Under the pieces are notes generated by a model. The model had not been told where the DNA came from. It worked only from the letters and a program-made list of their open reading frames with translations, and searched no databases. Source: Aphelocoma coerulescens (lineage: Eukaryota > Chordata > Aves > Passeriformes > Corvidae). From it: a stretch of DNA of 64,000 nt. This document shows positions 24,301 through 37,050 of this stretch, piece by piece. The stretch is taken from the NCBI RefSeq assembly GCF_041296385.1, contig NC_091033.1, positions 13,596,001-13,660,000 on the forward strand, written 5' to 3'. The position numbers and the translations under genes are program-made. Position 1 is the stretch's first letter; every line of letters starts with the position of its first letter.

Positions 24301-25599
24301 GTCTTTGTTTCTGGCTCTCTCCGAGCTTGAATGCAAGCTGTGCACTATCCCTGTGTCCCTTGGCAGGCCGGATACAATGCAGAGTGACTTTAATTAAGGA
24401 TGCTCTGGGGGGAAAGTGGAGTCTGCAGCAGCCAGATGAGAGCACATAAAAGCAGAGCATCCTCCGCAGCTAAATGATCAGTTATATTGCAAAAGGAATA
24501 ACAGATCCAGCTGGAAAAAAGGCAGTTTGGGTAAACTCAAGGATCCCACGTTATGCTTAGAATCAGGACTCACCTCATTATTTTGCAGCTCATTAAAAAA
24601 AAGCAGTGCAAGTGGTGTGCCTTTGTGCATTGCTTCGTCTGTCTAATTGGGCCTTGACATTTAATGAAACTGTGATTTTTTTCCTCATTAATAATGCAAA
24701 ATATTTAAACAGCGTGTAGGAGTGTTTTTAGAGGCTTTGCTGGTAGTTTGTATTGCTCAAAGCGGGACTGGTGACTCTCAGTGAGAGAAAAAGCTTGGTC
24801 TGGTCATGTCACACAGTTTTGAAGCTGCAGGGCTCCTGTAGGACAATCTACAGCTCTGTTTTAAGGATCTGATTTCCCCCAGGTTGTACAAATAGCTTAG
24901 GTACCCTGCCAGCAGCATCCAGCACCCTGAGTGCAGAGCCATCCTCAAGGAGAGCTCGGGTGGGAGTGCCCAGAGATGTGTACACGTCTTCCACCTTGGC
25001 ATGGATTAATTCTTCTCTTTTTAAGACTTTTATGTCTGTGTGTGGCACAGGATGGTGGGTCAGAGATTGAACAAGTCTCCATTTTGTTACTTTACTTCTT
25101 TCATAAAACTTCCTGATTCCCTGAGGCTTTTAGAGGGAGAAATGGCCTCTAACTTGATCTTGGGCAGAAAATAAAATGCCCACATTCTCTCCACATTGTC
25201 TCTCTGCTTGGGGCATCATTATGGCAACTATAATTGCACTGATTTTAGTGGAAAGAAATCTACTTCAGTTCCGTTGTTGCAGCAGGACTTCTGAGATTAC
25301 TGTGATGCTGAAATGATTGTAAAAGTTAAGTACTGCAGCTGTTTCAGAAACTGGCCTAAAAAACTATAAATCCAAGCTCATTCTAACGTTAATTGCACTG
25401 AACTACGTACCAAGCTAATTGAAAGCTTTTAGCTATTTTGGTTGTCCATGTACTCCTCACTTCCTTGTCCAGAAGTCCCAAATTACATATAATGAAAAAA
25501 ATGAAGGCATTAAATGGTTGCTGCAAGTGCTTAGAGTGCAGTGTGCCATAACATCCACGTCACCAGCACAGGAAACAGAAAATGGTATTGTCTGGAACA
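24301..25599. other. Intergenic, no gene recognised
   Basis: Single-copy-looking sequence between a microsatellite and a CR1 tail. No exon signal recognised. Confidence 0.55.
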
Positions 25600-25935
25600 T
25601 TTCCATTCATAGAATGATTTGGTTTGAGAGGGAGCTTAAAGAACATCTCCACCCCCTGCCATGGCAGGGACACCTCCCACTGTGCCAGGCCGCTCCAAGC
25701 CCCAATGTCCAGCCTGGCCTTGGGCACTGCCAGGGATCCAGGGGCAGCCACAGCTGCTCTGGACACCCTGTGCCAGGGCCTGCCCACCCTCTGAGTAAGT
25801 AAAGAATTTCTTTCTTGTAATTAATCCCAATCTGCCCTCTGTCAGCTTGAAGCCATCCCCTGTCACTCCATGTCCTTGTAAAAGTCACTCTCCAGCTCTC
25901 TTGAAGCCCCTTTAGGTACTGGAAGATAGAATAAG
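25600..25935 (-). mobile_element. CR1 3' part
   Basis: Antisense CR1: TTCATAGAATGATTTGG at left, CCATGGCAGGGACACCTCCC, GGGCACTGCCAGGGATCCAG, and the more internal TGTCAGCTTGAAGCCATCCC to the right. Interrupted only by small differences. Confidence 0.93.
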
Positions 25936-27466
25936 GTTCATCTAAAAGACATGGGGAAGGATTAACACTTGACTTTTGCATGAAAAATTCTTCTATCTTT
26001 AGGTGCCACAAACAAACAAGCTAACAAGAGTTTTCTTAGCATATATTTGTGATTCTGGAAGATTTCTGAAAGCTGTAAATTTACAGTTAAGGATTGTAGA
26101 TTTGACAGTAAAAAGCCTGAGCAAAATGACAGAAATTCCTCAGTTTTGGTGGTTAATATTGAAGCACCATGTCTTGACGCAGCAAAGGGATGCACCACAT
26201 TGTCCCTGCATGGTGAGGGCACTTGTCACTGGAAGCAAGGATGAGGAACAAGGACAAGGACTCCTTGTTGCCTCTCGAAGGAGGGAACTCATCAGTGGCA
26301 AGGCCACCAAGCTATTTCTTTCTTGAGGCCTGTGCTGATGGGAGAGAAGCTGGAGGATTTGCAGGGCAATCAGAGACACGTAACCAGCTCTCCTTTGCCT
26401 GGGAAGGGGTGACTCACAGGCTGCCATGATCGAGCCTGCAAAAGGCCTGGATATATCCCAAAGCTCCACCAAAACTGAGCTCATCCCAAGCTGCTCAGGC
26501 TGCAGTGTCTGCAACACGTTTTACCCACACTTGGCACCGCAAGGACCCGCCTGGTTTTCTTGTGGAGGTGAATTTCTTGTGCTGGGCTGCAGAACTGAAT
26601 GGCTGCAAATATTTCCCCAGCTTTAATTTTTCCATGATTATCCAAGTAGTGCTCAGCTTGAAGCTTCCAGCCAGAATCACATTTTCACCATAATGAAAAC
26701 AATCTACAGGAACTGTTTGCCTTTGCTCCTTTCTGTTTCCTGCGTGCTGGTCCTGGAGTGTGTAACCAGCACCAGGTGGACACTGAGAAGATTTTCTGCG
26801 ACTGCAGCAAACCAGAAATATTTGCTTGTGATTTATATATTCAAAGATGATAAAAGCAGCCCCAGCAGCTGTCAGTGAGCAGAACAGTCCCTGCTGGAGG
26901 GCTGTGCCTGCCTGGCTGTGTCAGCACAACCACAATGAATGTCTTGATGGTGCCTGGCAGGTACCTGAAAACAAGTTTTCCTTGAAAACAGTGCTGTGTT
27001 ATATCCTTCAATTATCTCCTCCTGCTGAAACTGCTGTGAGGAAGATCTTTGCCACAGATAGTAGAGGTGAGAAAATGAAAAAAACCACTCCATAATTTTG
27101 TGTCAGTAGGCCCTAGGAAAGAAAAGGACCGAGTGTTCATGGTTCTTTGAACTTTTGGTGTCTCCTGACTGTTCTAGTCTGTAGTTGCACCCTTATCCCA
27201 GCAGCATAGAAATATCTTCATAAAACATGAATCCATCTCCTGGGGAGAAGGAAACTGAGTGAGAAGAGAGGGAAGCATTAAGAAGTCTGCTAAAAGAGGG
27301 GAGGTGTGCTTTTATGATCTGTAGCCTTCAACTGTCCCTTATCTCTATTATGACTCTTCCCAGTCCTGATATGGAGCTGCTGATCTTTGGCATGAGCTGC
27401 ACCATCAGGGATGAATTAGGAGCAGTTGTGCTTTCCAAAGAGGATGTAACCCTTTTGAACAGCTGT
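25936..27466. other. Intergenic, no gene recognised
   Basis: No exon or transposon recognised. Open frames are short and lack domains. Confidence 0.55.
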
Positions 27467-27565
27467 TCATGGAGTCAGGGAATTACTGAGGTTGGAAAAG
27501 ACCCTTAAGAACATCGAGTCCAACTGTAAACCTGACATTGCCAAGTCCACTTGTAAACATCAAAA
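27467..27565 (-). mobile_element. CR1-type 3' tail, third subfamily
   Basis: Antisense: TTCATGGAGTCAGGGAATTA, GGTTGGAAAAGACCCTTAAG, ACATCGAGTCCAACTGTAAA, then CTGACATTGCCAAGTCCACT. This matches the 'AAGATCATCGAGTCCAACC' type of bird CR1 end. Right border uncertain. Confidence 0.75.
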
Positions 27566-29455
27566 ACAATCAAAAGCCTTGGGAAGTGGTAGGAAAATGG
27601 TTGATTCTGCAGTTTTTGAAGGGGCTGAAGAGGCCTCTTGCTTTGGGCCTCTCCACTTGCTCTAATAACAGAAGTTCTCCTGCAGCTGCTCTTCACGTGA
27701 GCTGCCTTGAACCTGTATGGAAAATGGTCAGCTGGAACAAGATACTGAGGAAAAGAGGTCTCTTACATAAATTCAGCATGAAATATTTACCATGTGTGGC
27801 ACAAGCCTTCCTCTGTTACCTTATCTAACACTGTTCTCAGATGCAGTGCTGGGAGCAGTAATCACAAAACCCTCCTGTGCTGTTCATTTTGGAAAGTGGC
27901 ATGAAATTTGGGAAAATGTGTATGAAGTCTGCTTTTGATTACAGAAGTAGCAGGATCTTTCCAGTCTTCCTTGCTTCTGTTATCTGGAGGAGAAAAAACC
28001 ATCCCTTTCCAGTGCATTATGGCAAGTTTTAAGTGGCAGCATGTCTGAGGTGAAAATGTTATCAGTTTGGCACAGCCAGAGTAAATTGGAGTGAGCTTAG
28101 ATGACCTCTTCCTGTTGTTCAGAAACACCACTGTGAGCCTCACAGCTGGGGTTTTTTGGCTTTGCAGGAGCCCTCCAGAGAGAGGACAATCATCTATTGC
28201 CCAAAAGTACCGCACTTTCTAACAAGAACAGGAGAATGAGAGGCACGGATCTGGAATTATGGCAGCGTGTCACAAATGAGAGCAGCCAGGACACAACCAA
28301 TGCACAAATCTGCTTCCTGAGGGAAGCACAGGGAGGGTACAATTGGCATCATCCAAGACAATCAAAGCAGCATGAAAAGAATCACTGATGAGTATAAGAA
28401 ATGCTGATGCATTGGAAATGTCTTTCATTCATTCTCCCTGGACACTTCCTTCAATGTCCGTGGCCATCAGCTGCTGGCAGCTTAATTTTATTTGGAGAAT
28501 GTAAATGGAGAATTTGGAGTTGTAAACATTTCAATTTTAGCAGCCAGACTATAGGGAAATGGGCCACACGTGTTGCTGTTGTGGCTTTGTAGCTGCTCCC
28601 AGTCCCATTGGTCAGGGTTCTTCTCCCAGTGAGGCTTCCAGCAGCAGACTGAGCCCTCTGGGAAGCCCTCTGACAGATTTTGGGAGCAGTTTTTGGAGTT
28701 TAAGTGACATCCTTAAGTATTTTTTGTTACTGAAGTGGGCCAGTGTAACAAGTCAGGGTTTGCAGCATTTTTCAGACTAGAAAACCCCTGCCAGTCTCTC
28801 ACAGTGTGGCATCAAGCAAGCTTTAATTATCATGTGCTTGACAGTAAGAGGTAATTGATTTGTAATTTGTCTTGGGTTTGTGGTTTGGTTTGGCTTTTAA
28901 TAAGGAATTTCTCTAATTGCCATTTAATGTGCACTGTTCTATCCAGTGCTTATATTTTTCCACTTGAGTGACTCTTCCCATAATGGTGTCTGTTTAAAAG
29001 GAAGTTTTTTGTCAAAGCAAGATTTGTGATGGGCCATAATCTTCCTCCCTCGAAAGAAAGCAATTACTCAGCCAAAATATATACACCTTGGTGATTATGT
29101 CAATGTAACACTTCCTGCTGGGTATTAAACTGTATTATTCCTGCAGTCTGAACTGGGAATATGATTAATAACAGGTTCTGATACAGAAGATGGGAAATGA
29201 AGGCCGAGTAATAGTAATTTTTCATTTGAATCACAGCCAAATTGGCTGTTTTGCAGTACTCGTCTATGGCAATTATTTGTTGTTCTGCTTCCTAATGCTG
29301 ATTTCCTTCCAGAGTTTATCAGCATGGATCTCAGGGAAACACTGGCACATTGTTTGTGTCTATAAACACTTGTGGCCAGCTGGGGAAGGCAGCCCTGCCT
29401 GAACTGCTGATTAGATCTGTTCAAATCCAGGCCCTCCTGCAGGACAGGACTTTTG
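27566..29455. other. Intergenic, no gene recognised
   Basis: AT-rich, with one CACGTG E-box near 28565. No coding exon recognised. Confidence 0.55.
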
Positions 29456-29462
29456 TGGAGTG

Positions 29463-29495
29463 CCTGCTCCTGCTTCTGCTCCTGCTCCTCCTCCT

Positions 29496-29536
<41 letters not shown>

Positions 29537-29542
29537 CCTCCT

Positions 29543-29601
<59 letters not shown>

Positions 29602-29741
29602 CCTCCTCTCCTACTCCTGCTCCTGCTTCTGCTCCTGCTCCTCCTCCTCTCCTGCTCCTGCTTCTGTTCCTGCTTCTGCTCCTGTTCCTGCTTCTGCTTC
29701 TGCTCCTGCTCCTCCTCCTCTCCTGCTCCTGCTCCTGTTCC
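29463..29741. repeat. (CTCCTG)n compound microsatellite
   Basis: About 280 bases of CTCCTG and CTTCTG units broken five times by CTCCTCCTCCTCT (starting 29485, 29532, 29597, 29638, 29709). Pyrimidine-rich on +, purine-rich on -. All long open frames here (poly-Leu, poly-Pro-Ala, EQEQ) are products of the repeat. Confidence 0.97.
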
Positions 29742-29827
29742 TGAGTGCTGACCTGCTGTGATAGATTTGGAATCAGACTTTGGATAGATTTGCACAAGGG
29801 GTGCTCAGCACTTCACATTTTGGGGTG

Positions 29828-30170
29828 CCATGGGCAGTGACACCTCCCACTGTCCCAGGCTGCTCCAAGCCCCAATGTCCAGCCTGGCCTTGGGCACTGC
29901 CAGGGATCCAGGGGCAGCCCCAGCTGCTCTGGGCACCCTGTGCCAGGGCCTGCCCACCCTCCCAGGGAACAATTCCTTCCCAATATCCCACCCAAGTCTC
30001 CTCTCTGTCAGCTTGAAGCCATTCCCTGTGTCCTGTCACTCAATTCTTTGTAAATCCTCTCTCTCCATCTCTCCTGCAGCTCCTTCAGGCACTGCAAGGC
30101 CACAGTGAGGTCACCCCAAAGCTTCTCTTCCCCAGGCTGAACAATCCCAGTTCTTTTAGCCTTATCCCAG
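29828..30170 (-). mobile_element. CR1 3' part
   Basis: Antisense CR1: GTGACACCTCCCACTGTCCC, CCCAATGTCCAGCCTGGCCT, CCTTCCCAATATCCCACCCA, CTGTCAGCTTGAAGCCATTC, and CTTCTCTTCCCCAGGCTGAA at right. It has lost the usual terminal ATTCTATG end at left. Confidence 0.93.
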
Positions 30171-33100
30171 TTTTCTTAGCCTTAAATTTGGCCCCAGAAT
30201 GTCTTTAAAAGTCTTTAAATACACAGAGAAATTAAAAGGGAGAAAAATAATAATTAAAAAAAAAGGAGTCGTCTTCGTTTTCTAATTTCTCCATCCAATT
30301 TCTCCAGCTGTGTTTTGTAGTTCTGCAAAATAAGATAAAATTCATAAGGTTGGATTAAGTTGATGGAGCATCTAGAAGAGAACCATTGAGATTAAACTTC
30401 CCTCCAGAAGTTTTCTTAAATGCTGTCCCTTTGGAAGTTCTCCTTCTCCAGAAGCAGGCGGTGTTCATCTTCCTAAGTAAATTATAAATTGCTTTGTGCC
30501 AGTTGGTCTTTGAGTGACCCTTGTAAATGAGAGGATCTCCTTTGTTTTCCACATTTTAATTGAAACTAGCTGGGTGTAAGGCAGCAGAACTGAGGGTGCT
30601 TAAATTCTCATTAAAACGACACAAACAAAACTCATTTTCATACGTGCAAGGAACAAATGTGACTGCAAAACCCAGTTAATTCCAGATTTTCTGTGGATAG
30701 TCAGCCACTAATTCAAAGTGTGGGCTCGTAAGGAAAATGAAACATGGCTTGTGCATACACAGGTATAAATGCAAATATAAATATATATAAATATGTGTCA
30801 ATACATCTATAACTCACCATGACTGGGAAGTTCTTAACAAGCTGCTGTTTTTTACTCTGAGCTACTAATTGCAGGATGTGAAAATGCCCATTTTGGCTAC
30901 TTACATCCCATGAATGTACAGCCAGAGTGGGTGTGATTATCCAGCTTCCAACACACTGGACAAGGAACTGTTGGATTCACAAAGGAAACAAAATTATGTT
31001 TGAAATCTGTTTATTACAAAATTAATATGGTTGTGCTAAGCAATTTTTTGGGAACAATTGCAACTTTTCAATCAGAAATGGCTTTTTTCTAGACTTTTCT
31101 CCCTCACAGAAATTACTTCTTGCTTTTAACACATGCTCACTGATTATGCAGATGGTTTAATGACCTCATATTCATTGCTGCTTCAGTGTGGGAGCTGTAG
31201 TCTTAATTAATTCCATCTTTACCTTTATTCAGAATATCTGATTGCTCCAAGTTCTTTGATGTAGTGGTTTTGATCACGCAGGGCTCTCACTCACCATTTA
31301 CAGAGCTGTCTTAATGTACTGATCTCTTCAGAAAAAGTAATATTAAACCTTGTGTTGTATGTCCTGCTCATCCCAGCTCCCAGCAAAGCAAGGAAGGGGG
31401 CAGACCCTCAGTGATTTCATTTTCTAAATAGCAATATTTGTGCATAAGCCTCAGAAGTTATTTGCCTTTTCTGATCAGCAGTTGGACAACAGATTGGTAG
31501 TAATTATCACATTAAAAGGAAGGTATTACTTCAGGATAGCTGAATAATTTTTCATTAAGGAGAACTTGCAAAGGAACAGCACTTAAGAAATCAAAACACA
31601 GAACTGACACATAGCTCCAGCTCTCCCAGAGCATTCTGTTCCCTGAGCTGTCTCTTGGCTGTTACAGTCTGGAAAATGCTGTTCCCTGGACTAAATATCC
31701 TCCCTGCCTGCTCTTCTGGTTTCATTGTTTGACTGTGATAAAGACATGGGGTCCCCTACATATTTTCTAATATCTCCCCTTCCAGGATGAAAACTCCTGA
31801 GCAGCAGGTGTTGGGAGCTAAATAAGAAATCCTGTTCCTTTGGGAGGGGGCACCAGCAGGGAGGGATGCAAGCGATGCTTCTGTCCATGGTATCACTTAA
31901 GTCCCATTCTGGTCTGTAAGGCAGCAACCAGAGGAAAGCAAAGCCTTTTCTCCAGTTTTCCTAAAGCAAAGCAAACCTGAGGTGCCCTGTAGGATATCCA
32001 ACACCTCTTCACATACTGCTTTTCACACAGTAATTGAGCTGGGCTTGAATATTTCTCCTACATTCAGCCCATCAGTAATTTAGCAGCTCTTAGATTCTGG
32101 TAAGGAGCTGCACTCAGGTCAAAAGATGATATTTAAAATCCACCGTGTCTGAGAAATAATGAGTTTCGTTTTGAGAGAGAGTATTGACTTTCACTGTGCT
32201 TGTGCTATCAAGAATTTAGATACCTGTTAGGATATTTTTTGTTATTTGAACAACAAAAAAAAAATCATTATTCGTTATTGAAATTTGTTATTTGGTCTTG
32301 GGTGCTTTCAATGTCTGTATTTTAAGTTTTAAAGGCTTATTGGCTTATTTTTCATTTAACCCTTACAAGTACAATCTATTTTTAACTAAGACAAATTAAC
32401 AATACCAAAATAGAGAGGCCAAAGCCACAGGGCAAAGCTTTCAGGTATCTTTTGGAGGTTTTCCTTCTGGGAATGAGCAGTGGTTGGGACTAATTCCCAC
32501 CAGAGGCTGGATAAAATAATATAAATGTCTTGCTGAGAGAGCAGGGTGGAGGCAAATGTTCCCTTGTCTCATTTCTGTGTTTGCCTCTGGAAGGAGCTGA
32601 GCATGGGAAGTGCAGCTGCTGCAGCTTTTTCTGTCAGCCAGCAAAGGAGGTATTTTAATACAAGACACAAAACCCTTTACAAGGGGAAGTCAAAGTGATG
32701 TGTCAGCTCCTGGTGAGACTGCAAAATAAACAACCAGAGAAGGTAGAAATAGAATCCAAACCAAGTGTGAGTAATATGACATGGGAGAAGAAAGCAAGGA
32801 ACTGAAACTCAGAGAACATCGTGTGTTTTTCTGCTTGGTGAATTGGTTGTTAAAAAGAATATTTGGTCACTTCTGTGTGCCTTGTCTGATTCCATGTATG
32901 CCTGGTTTAATTTCAATAGGTTCTGTACCTGTTTACTACCCACTCGTAGGAATTCTGAAAAACAAAGAACTACAGTCTTTTATCTCTTGGTAAAAACGTA
33001 CTGTCCTATGATAATGTGCTTGTTTCCAATGTCATTCCCATTCTTCCAGTTTATGATTTAAAACTTAGGGTTTAGTAGTTATTATCTTTGTAACAGAATT

Positions 33101-35148
33101 TATGACATGGCTGGTTCCTATTTTAAAGAGACTCGTCTTAAGAACAAAAGAATATATGGATTTTGGGCAATAACAATATGATAGACTTATCAAATTGCAC
33201 ATCAGATCATCCACAAGAAGGCTGAGTTCCATGAATCAGTGATGGAAACAATGTTTGCACTGTCATTACACCCACAAGTCCACTTGTACCTGTTCTCACA
33301 TGAATATAATTTCAGTTTAACTTCTCTTGCTTAGTGAAAAGCAAAAGCCCTGTGGTTTTTGATCTACATGCAGGTAGCAGAAGAGAACAATTGCTCATTA
33401 GTAAAAGCTTTTTACCACTGAAATGTGCAACTGTTCCTTTGCCTACAAATACACACAATTCCTAATTCAACATTCTCAGTGCACTTTTTCTGCTGCTTCT
33501 CATTTTAATCAAAGGGAGCTCCTTTGATTTCATGAGGAATCCACTGTGGTGTCACACTGGCTGATTGCATTTACCTGAGCTGATTTTAAATGTTTACTTC
33601 TGGGCTCTCCAAAGTGGATTTGCCAAGAGGAAGTTGCTCAGAGTTCCTCCTGGGCACACATCTGCATTTTTTTTGGACAATAGTAATGACACCCCAGCAG
33701 CTGGACTGGAGCCACACAGCTGTAGGTTTATTTATGGAATGGCAGGTTTGTGCCACGTGTACACATGGATTTACTGATTTCTTTTAGACTTCAGCCTGGC
33801 ATTAAACAGAGAAGCACTGTCAAAGAGTACTTAGGGAATGGGGGGAATTATTTATCTGTTGAGTTTCATCTGAGTAACAACAGAGCAGTGCAGAGGAGAA
33901 GGGTGAGAGCTGAGAGACTGCCCAAATCTGGGGCATGGCTGGCGAGGGAGCACAGAGTGGCAGCCAAATAACCAAAGCAGCATCTTCCAGTCCCATTTTT
34001 TGGGTGCCTGCTGTGAGGGGTGGCACAGGCAGCAGCGTGGTGTCCCTGTAAGCGTCAACAAACTTGAGAGGAAAATTGATTTTAGAGACTTGTCGCTGAT
34101 TCTGCTTTAAAAAAGATCTGTTTTAACACTGCTTTGGTGTTCACTGATGGGTGTTCTGCCTATTTTTGCTGTTTCCTTTCCCTGGAACTGAACGTTCAGG
34201 TCACAGCATAATGCAGGAGTTGGTATTTTCCCTTGATTTGTGCTTTTAAATAGCCCCTGCTTTCACTGTTTTGGTCCTGAGACAGATGTCCTTCAGAAGA
34301 AATAGATGGTCTGTTACATAAACAGAAGATAATGCAGTTCACTTTATGATGACAGTAGTGCAGTGTTTGGTTTAATTTTTGTACATCAAGCTGGATATGC
34401 AAATGCATGAACTAATTTCTTAAAGATAAATTTACTGCCTCAGCTTTGGTGCTGCCTCCTTTCTCTTTTGTTTTGTCAAAAGTTTTGGATTCCCAAGCCC
34501 ACCTCAGTTCCTTTCATGCAGAGAAATTCGAAAATGAAAGATTATATTTATTTACTGTCCCCGTACCATTTCAAAACTTGAAATTACAAGTCCTTGATTT
34601 AGATTTAGACCTTTCCAAGTACATGCTGTACAATTTTAACATTACTAAAGGCAAATCTCTTCACAAGTAACACATAATTGACTGTACGTGGAGGCAATAA
34701 AAGGCTACAAGTACAAGGTCTGGTGTTTTGCTCAAGTGAAGAATAAGCTCAGACTCATTTTGAGAGACGAGTGTTTTGTGAAGAGGTACTTTGGTCTTAA
34801 AGGCTGAAGGCAGGAGTAACATGTAGGCTTTGTGAAATCAGACAGGAACAAGGATGAATTCTGTCCTAATTAGCTGCGGACTCTTGATTTCACACTTCTG
34901 GTCTCCTGATTGGCACCAAAGATACTCACCCTCAGGTCTGGCCCTCTCCCACACCTCAGACATCCCTACCTGCACCCAGTGCTGTTTTGCACAGCTGCTC
35001 AGACTCTGTCTCCTATCCAGCTTTCTCTTGCCTCTCTTTTTTACCTGATGTTTTCTTAGAGGTGTTCACCCTCGTGATGAGGAAAATCTGCATTGCACCA
35101 TCAGAATCAGCTCATGGTGTGTTAGGACTCCTTGCTGCAGGCAGGGCT
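30171..35148. other. Intergenic, no gene recognised
   Basis: Five kilobases of AT-rich sequence with no recognised exon, CR1 copy or microsatellite except short AT tracts near 30770-30800. The longest interval in the window without a recognisable repeat. Confidence 0.5.
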
Positions 35149-35149
35149 A

Positions 35150-35396
35150 TGGGATCATGGAATGGTTTGGGTTGGAAGGACCTTAAAGCCCCTTCAGTGC
35201 CACCCTTGCCACGGGCAGGGACACCTCCCACTGTCCCAGCCTGCTCCAAGCCCCAATGTCCAGCCTGGCCTTGGGCACTGCCAGGGATCCAGGGGCAGCC
35301 ACAGCTGCTCTGGGCACCCTGTGCCAGGGCCTGCCCACCCTCCCAGGGAACAATTCCTTCCCAATATCCCATCTAACCCTCCTCTATTTCGGTTTG
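35150..35396 (-). mobile_element. CR1 3' tail
   Basis: Antisense CR1: GGGATCATGGAATGGTTTGG, GGGACACCTCCCACTGTCCC, GGGCACTGCCAGGGATCCAG, GAACAATTCCTTCCCAATAT, and CTCCTCTATTTCGGTTTGAA. Nearly the same module as the copies at 14.9, 25.6 and 29.8 kb. Confidence 0.94.
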
Positions 35397-36934
35397 AAGA
35401 CTTGAATCATCCCATGTGAGTGGGTTTTGCCCTTGGATGTGGGGCCAGGGAGCTGTGGAACAGTTGCTGTGCCCCTGCTGGCTCTCAGTGCCCAGGTCCC
35501 CTGGTGTCTCCTGTGCTGTCCCAGGGGTGAGGAACTGAGATTGGGCTGCAAACAGCAAAGGGGTTTCCAGTGTCTCTTGTGAAGCCCCATTCCTTTGTGG
35601 ATTCCTTCTAAATCACTGGTTTTAGGTGCAGCCACCAAACAGCAAACCCTGGTCCCCACCTAGGCCTCAGCAAATAGAAACATCTTATTTCAGTGAGAAA
35701 TAATGAAGGTGTTTGTACTAATGGCCTTAATAATGACCTAGTTTGACTGCAGAATTCTGTGCCTGGACTTGGTTACTTGCCCATTAATACAAATGCTGTC
35801 AATTATAAAATATTTAGTCACTTATTGATGGGAAAATTGCCTGCACAGTGCTGAATTTAATGTGAAAGAAACAAATCTGTCTGTAATTTGCAGGATATGC
35901 TGTGCTGAGTTGACTTAGCAGGATAACTCATGCTCCTGTGAATTCAAATATTTGTCTTAAATATATGAGGATTTCCCAACACGTCTTTGAGCAAATGGTA
36001 ATCCTACAGTGTCTGTGAACTGCTTGATTGTCTTGCAGGAAAACTGACTCAATAAATCCATATTAATGATACCTTTAGATGCAAAAGATATTATTTCAGC
36101 CTGCCATTTCTTAGACCATCTGGGGGAAACTGCACGTATCTCGTTCAGCTCAACGCTCTCCTCAAGTAAGAACCATTTCTTATTATGAGCAGATTATTTG
36201 TTGGTTTACAGGTAACAGCTCTGAAAGTGGTGGCATTTCACTGCAGTCCCGATCAGGGGCGGATTCTCAGCTGGAAATGTTGCTCTGGCTCCCAGCAGCT
36301 GTGAGGGGCTGCTGCCCTGCCCCTGCCTGGGCTGGGTTTGGTTGCTGTGTGTGCACACCCAGAGGGAAATGATGCTGGGAAATGAGACAGGGGTGGGCAC
36401 TGGTGGTGGTTTTGGGTCTCTTGGGTGAGTCCTGGCTGGACTTCTGTCCCTAAGGGTGGCTGAGCACAAATTCCAGGGCTCCTCTCTCATCAAAATGTTT
36501 AGATCTGTCCCACTGATTGCAGTGCAGTCCTGTTCTTCCCTTTTCCCTTTTCCCTTTTCCCTTCTCCTTTCCTCCCATTTCCCTTCCCACCTGGGCCCGT
36601 AGCTGTGAGTATTCACTCACTAACTCCTGTTGTGGGGCTCAGACCCATGGGCACTCCCTCTTTCCCTTCCCATCAGGGACAGGCTTGTTGAGATCCCACA
36701 GTCCTGTCTCTGTGCACCACAGAATTCCAAACCTGGGCTTAGAGCTGAGAATGTGGACCTGGGTCTGAACAAACCCACTCCCCACCTCCTGGATAACCTG
36801 TGGGGAGCCTGGTGGCAGAAGGGGTGAGAAATCTTTGAGGGATTTTATGGATTCTCTTTCAGTTTTGTTTGCACATGGGACTGAAAATCTGGCTTTTCCC
36901 CTCCTTTTGTGGAGCTCTGTGGGCAGAGTGAAGA
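35397..36934. other. Intergenic, no gene recognised
   Basis: A moderately GC-rich left part, then AT-rich sequence at 35690-36060 with TAAT cores. Apart from the CCCTTTT tract, nothing recognised. Confidence 0.5.
36538..36561 (-). repeat. (CCCTTTT)n tract, G-quadruplex motif on the - strand
   Basis: Four CCC runs at 36538, 36545, 36552 and 36559, each separated by TTTT. The - strand therefore has four GGG runs with four-base AAAA loops, which fits the usual G3+N1-7 quadruplex pattern. Confidence 0.85.
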
Positions 36935-37050
36935 GTTCCAGGCCAGGAGCAACCTGGGATAGTGGAAGGTGTCCCTGCCCATGTCAGGGGTAGAATGAGA
37001 GGATCTTTAAGGTCCCTTCCAGCCCAAACCATTCCACAATTCTCTGAATT
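36935..37050 (+). mobile_element. CR1 3' tail
   Basis: Sense CR1: GGAGCAACCTGGGATAGTGG, AAGGTGTCCCTGCCCATGTC, AAGGTCCCTTCCAGCCCAAA, and CCATTCCACAATTCTCTGA. Strongly 5' truncated. Confidence 0.9.

Noticed and set aside
23638..24345. Open frame with a long NRNRNR stretch
   Set aside because: Product of the (CCTATT)n microsatellite and a CR1-like tail.
29350..29797. Poly-Leu, poly-Pro-Ala and EQEQ open frames
   Set aside because: Six-frame readings of the CTCCTG microsatellite.
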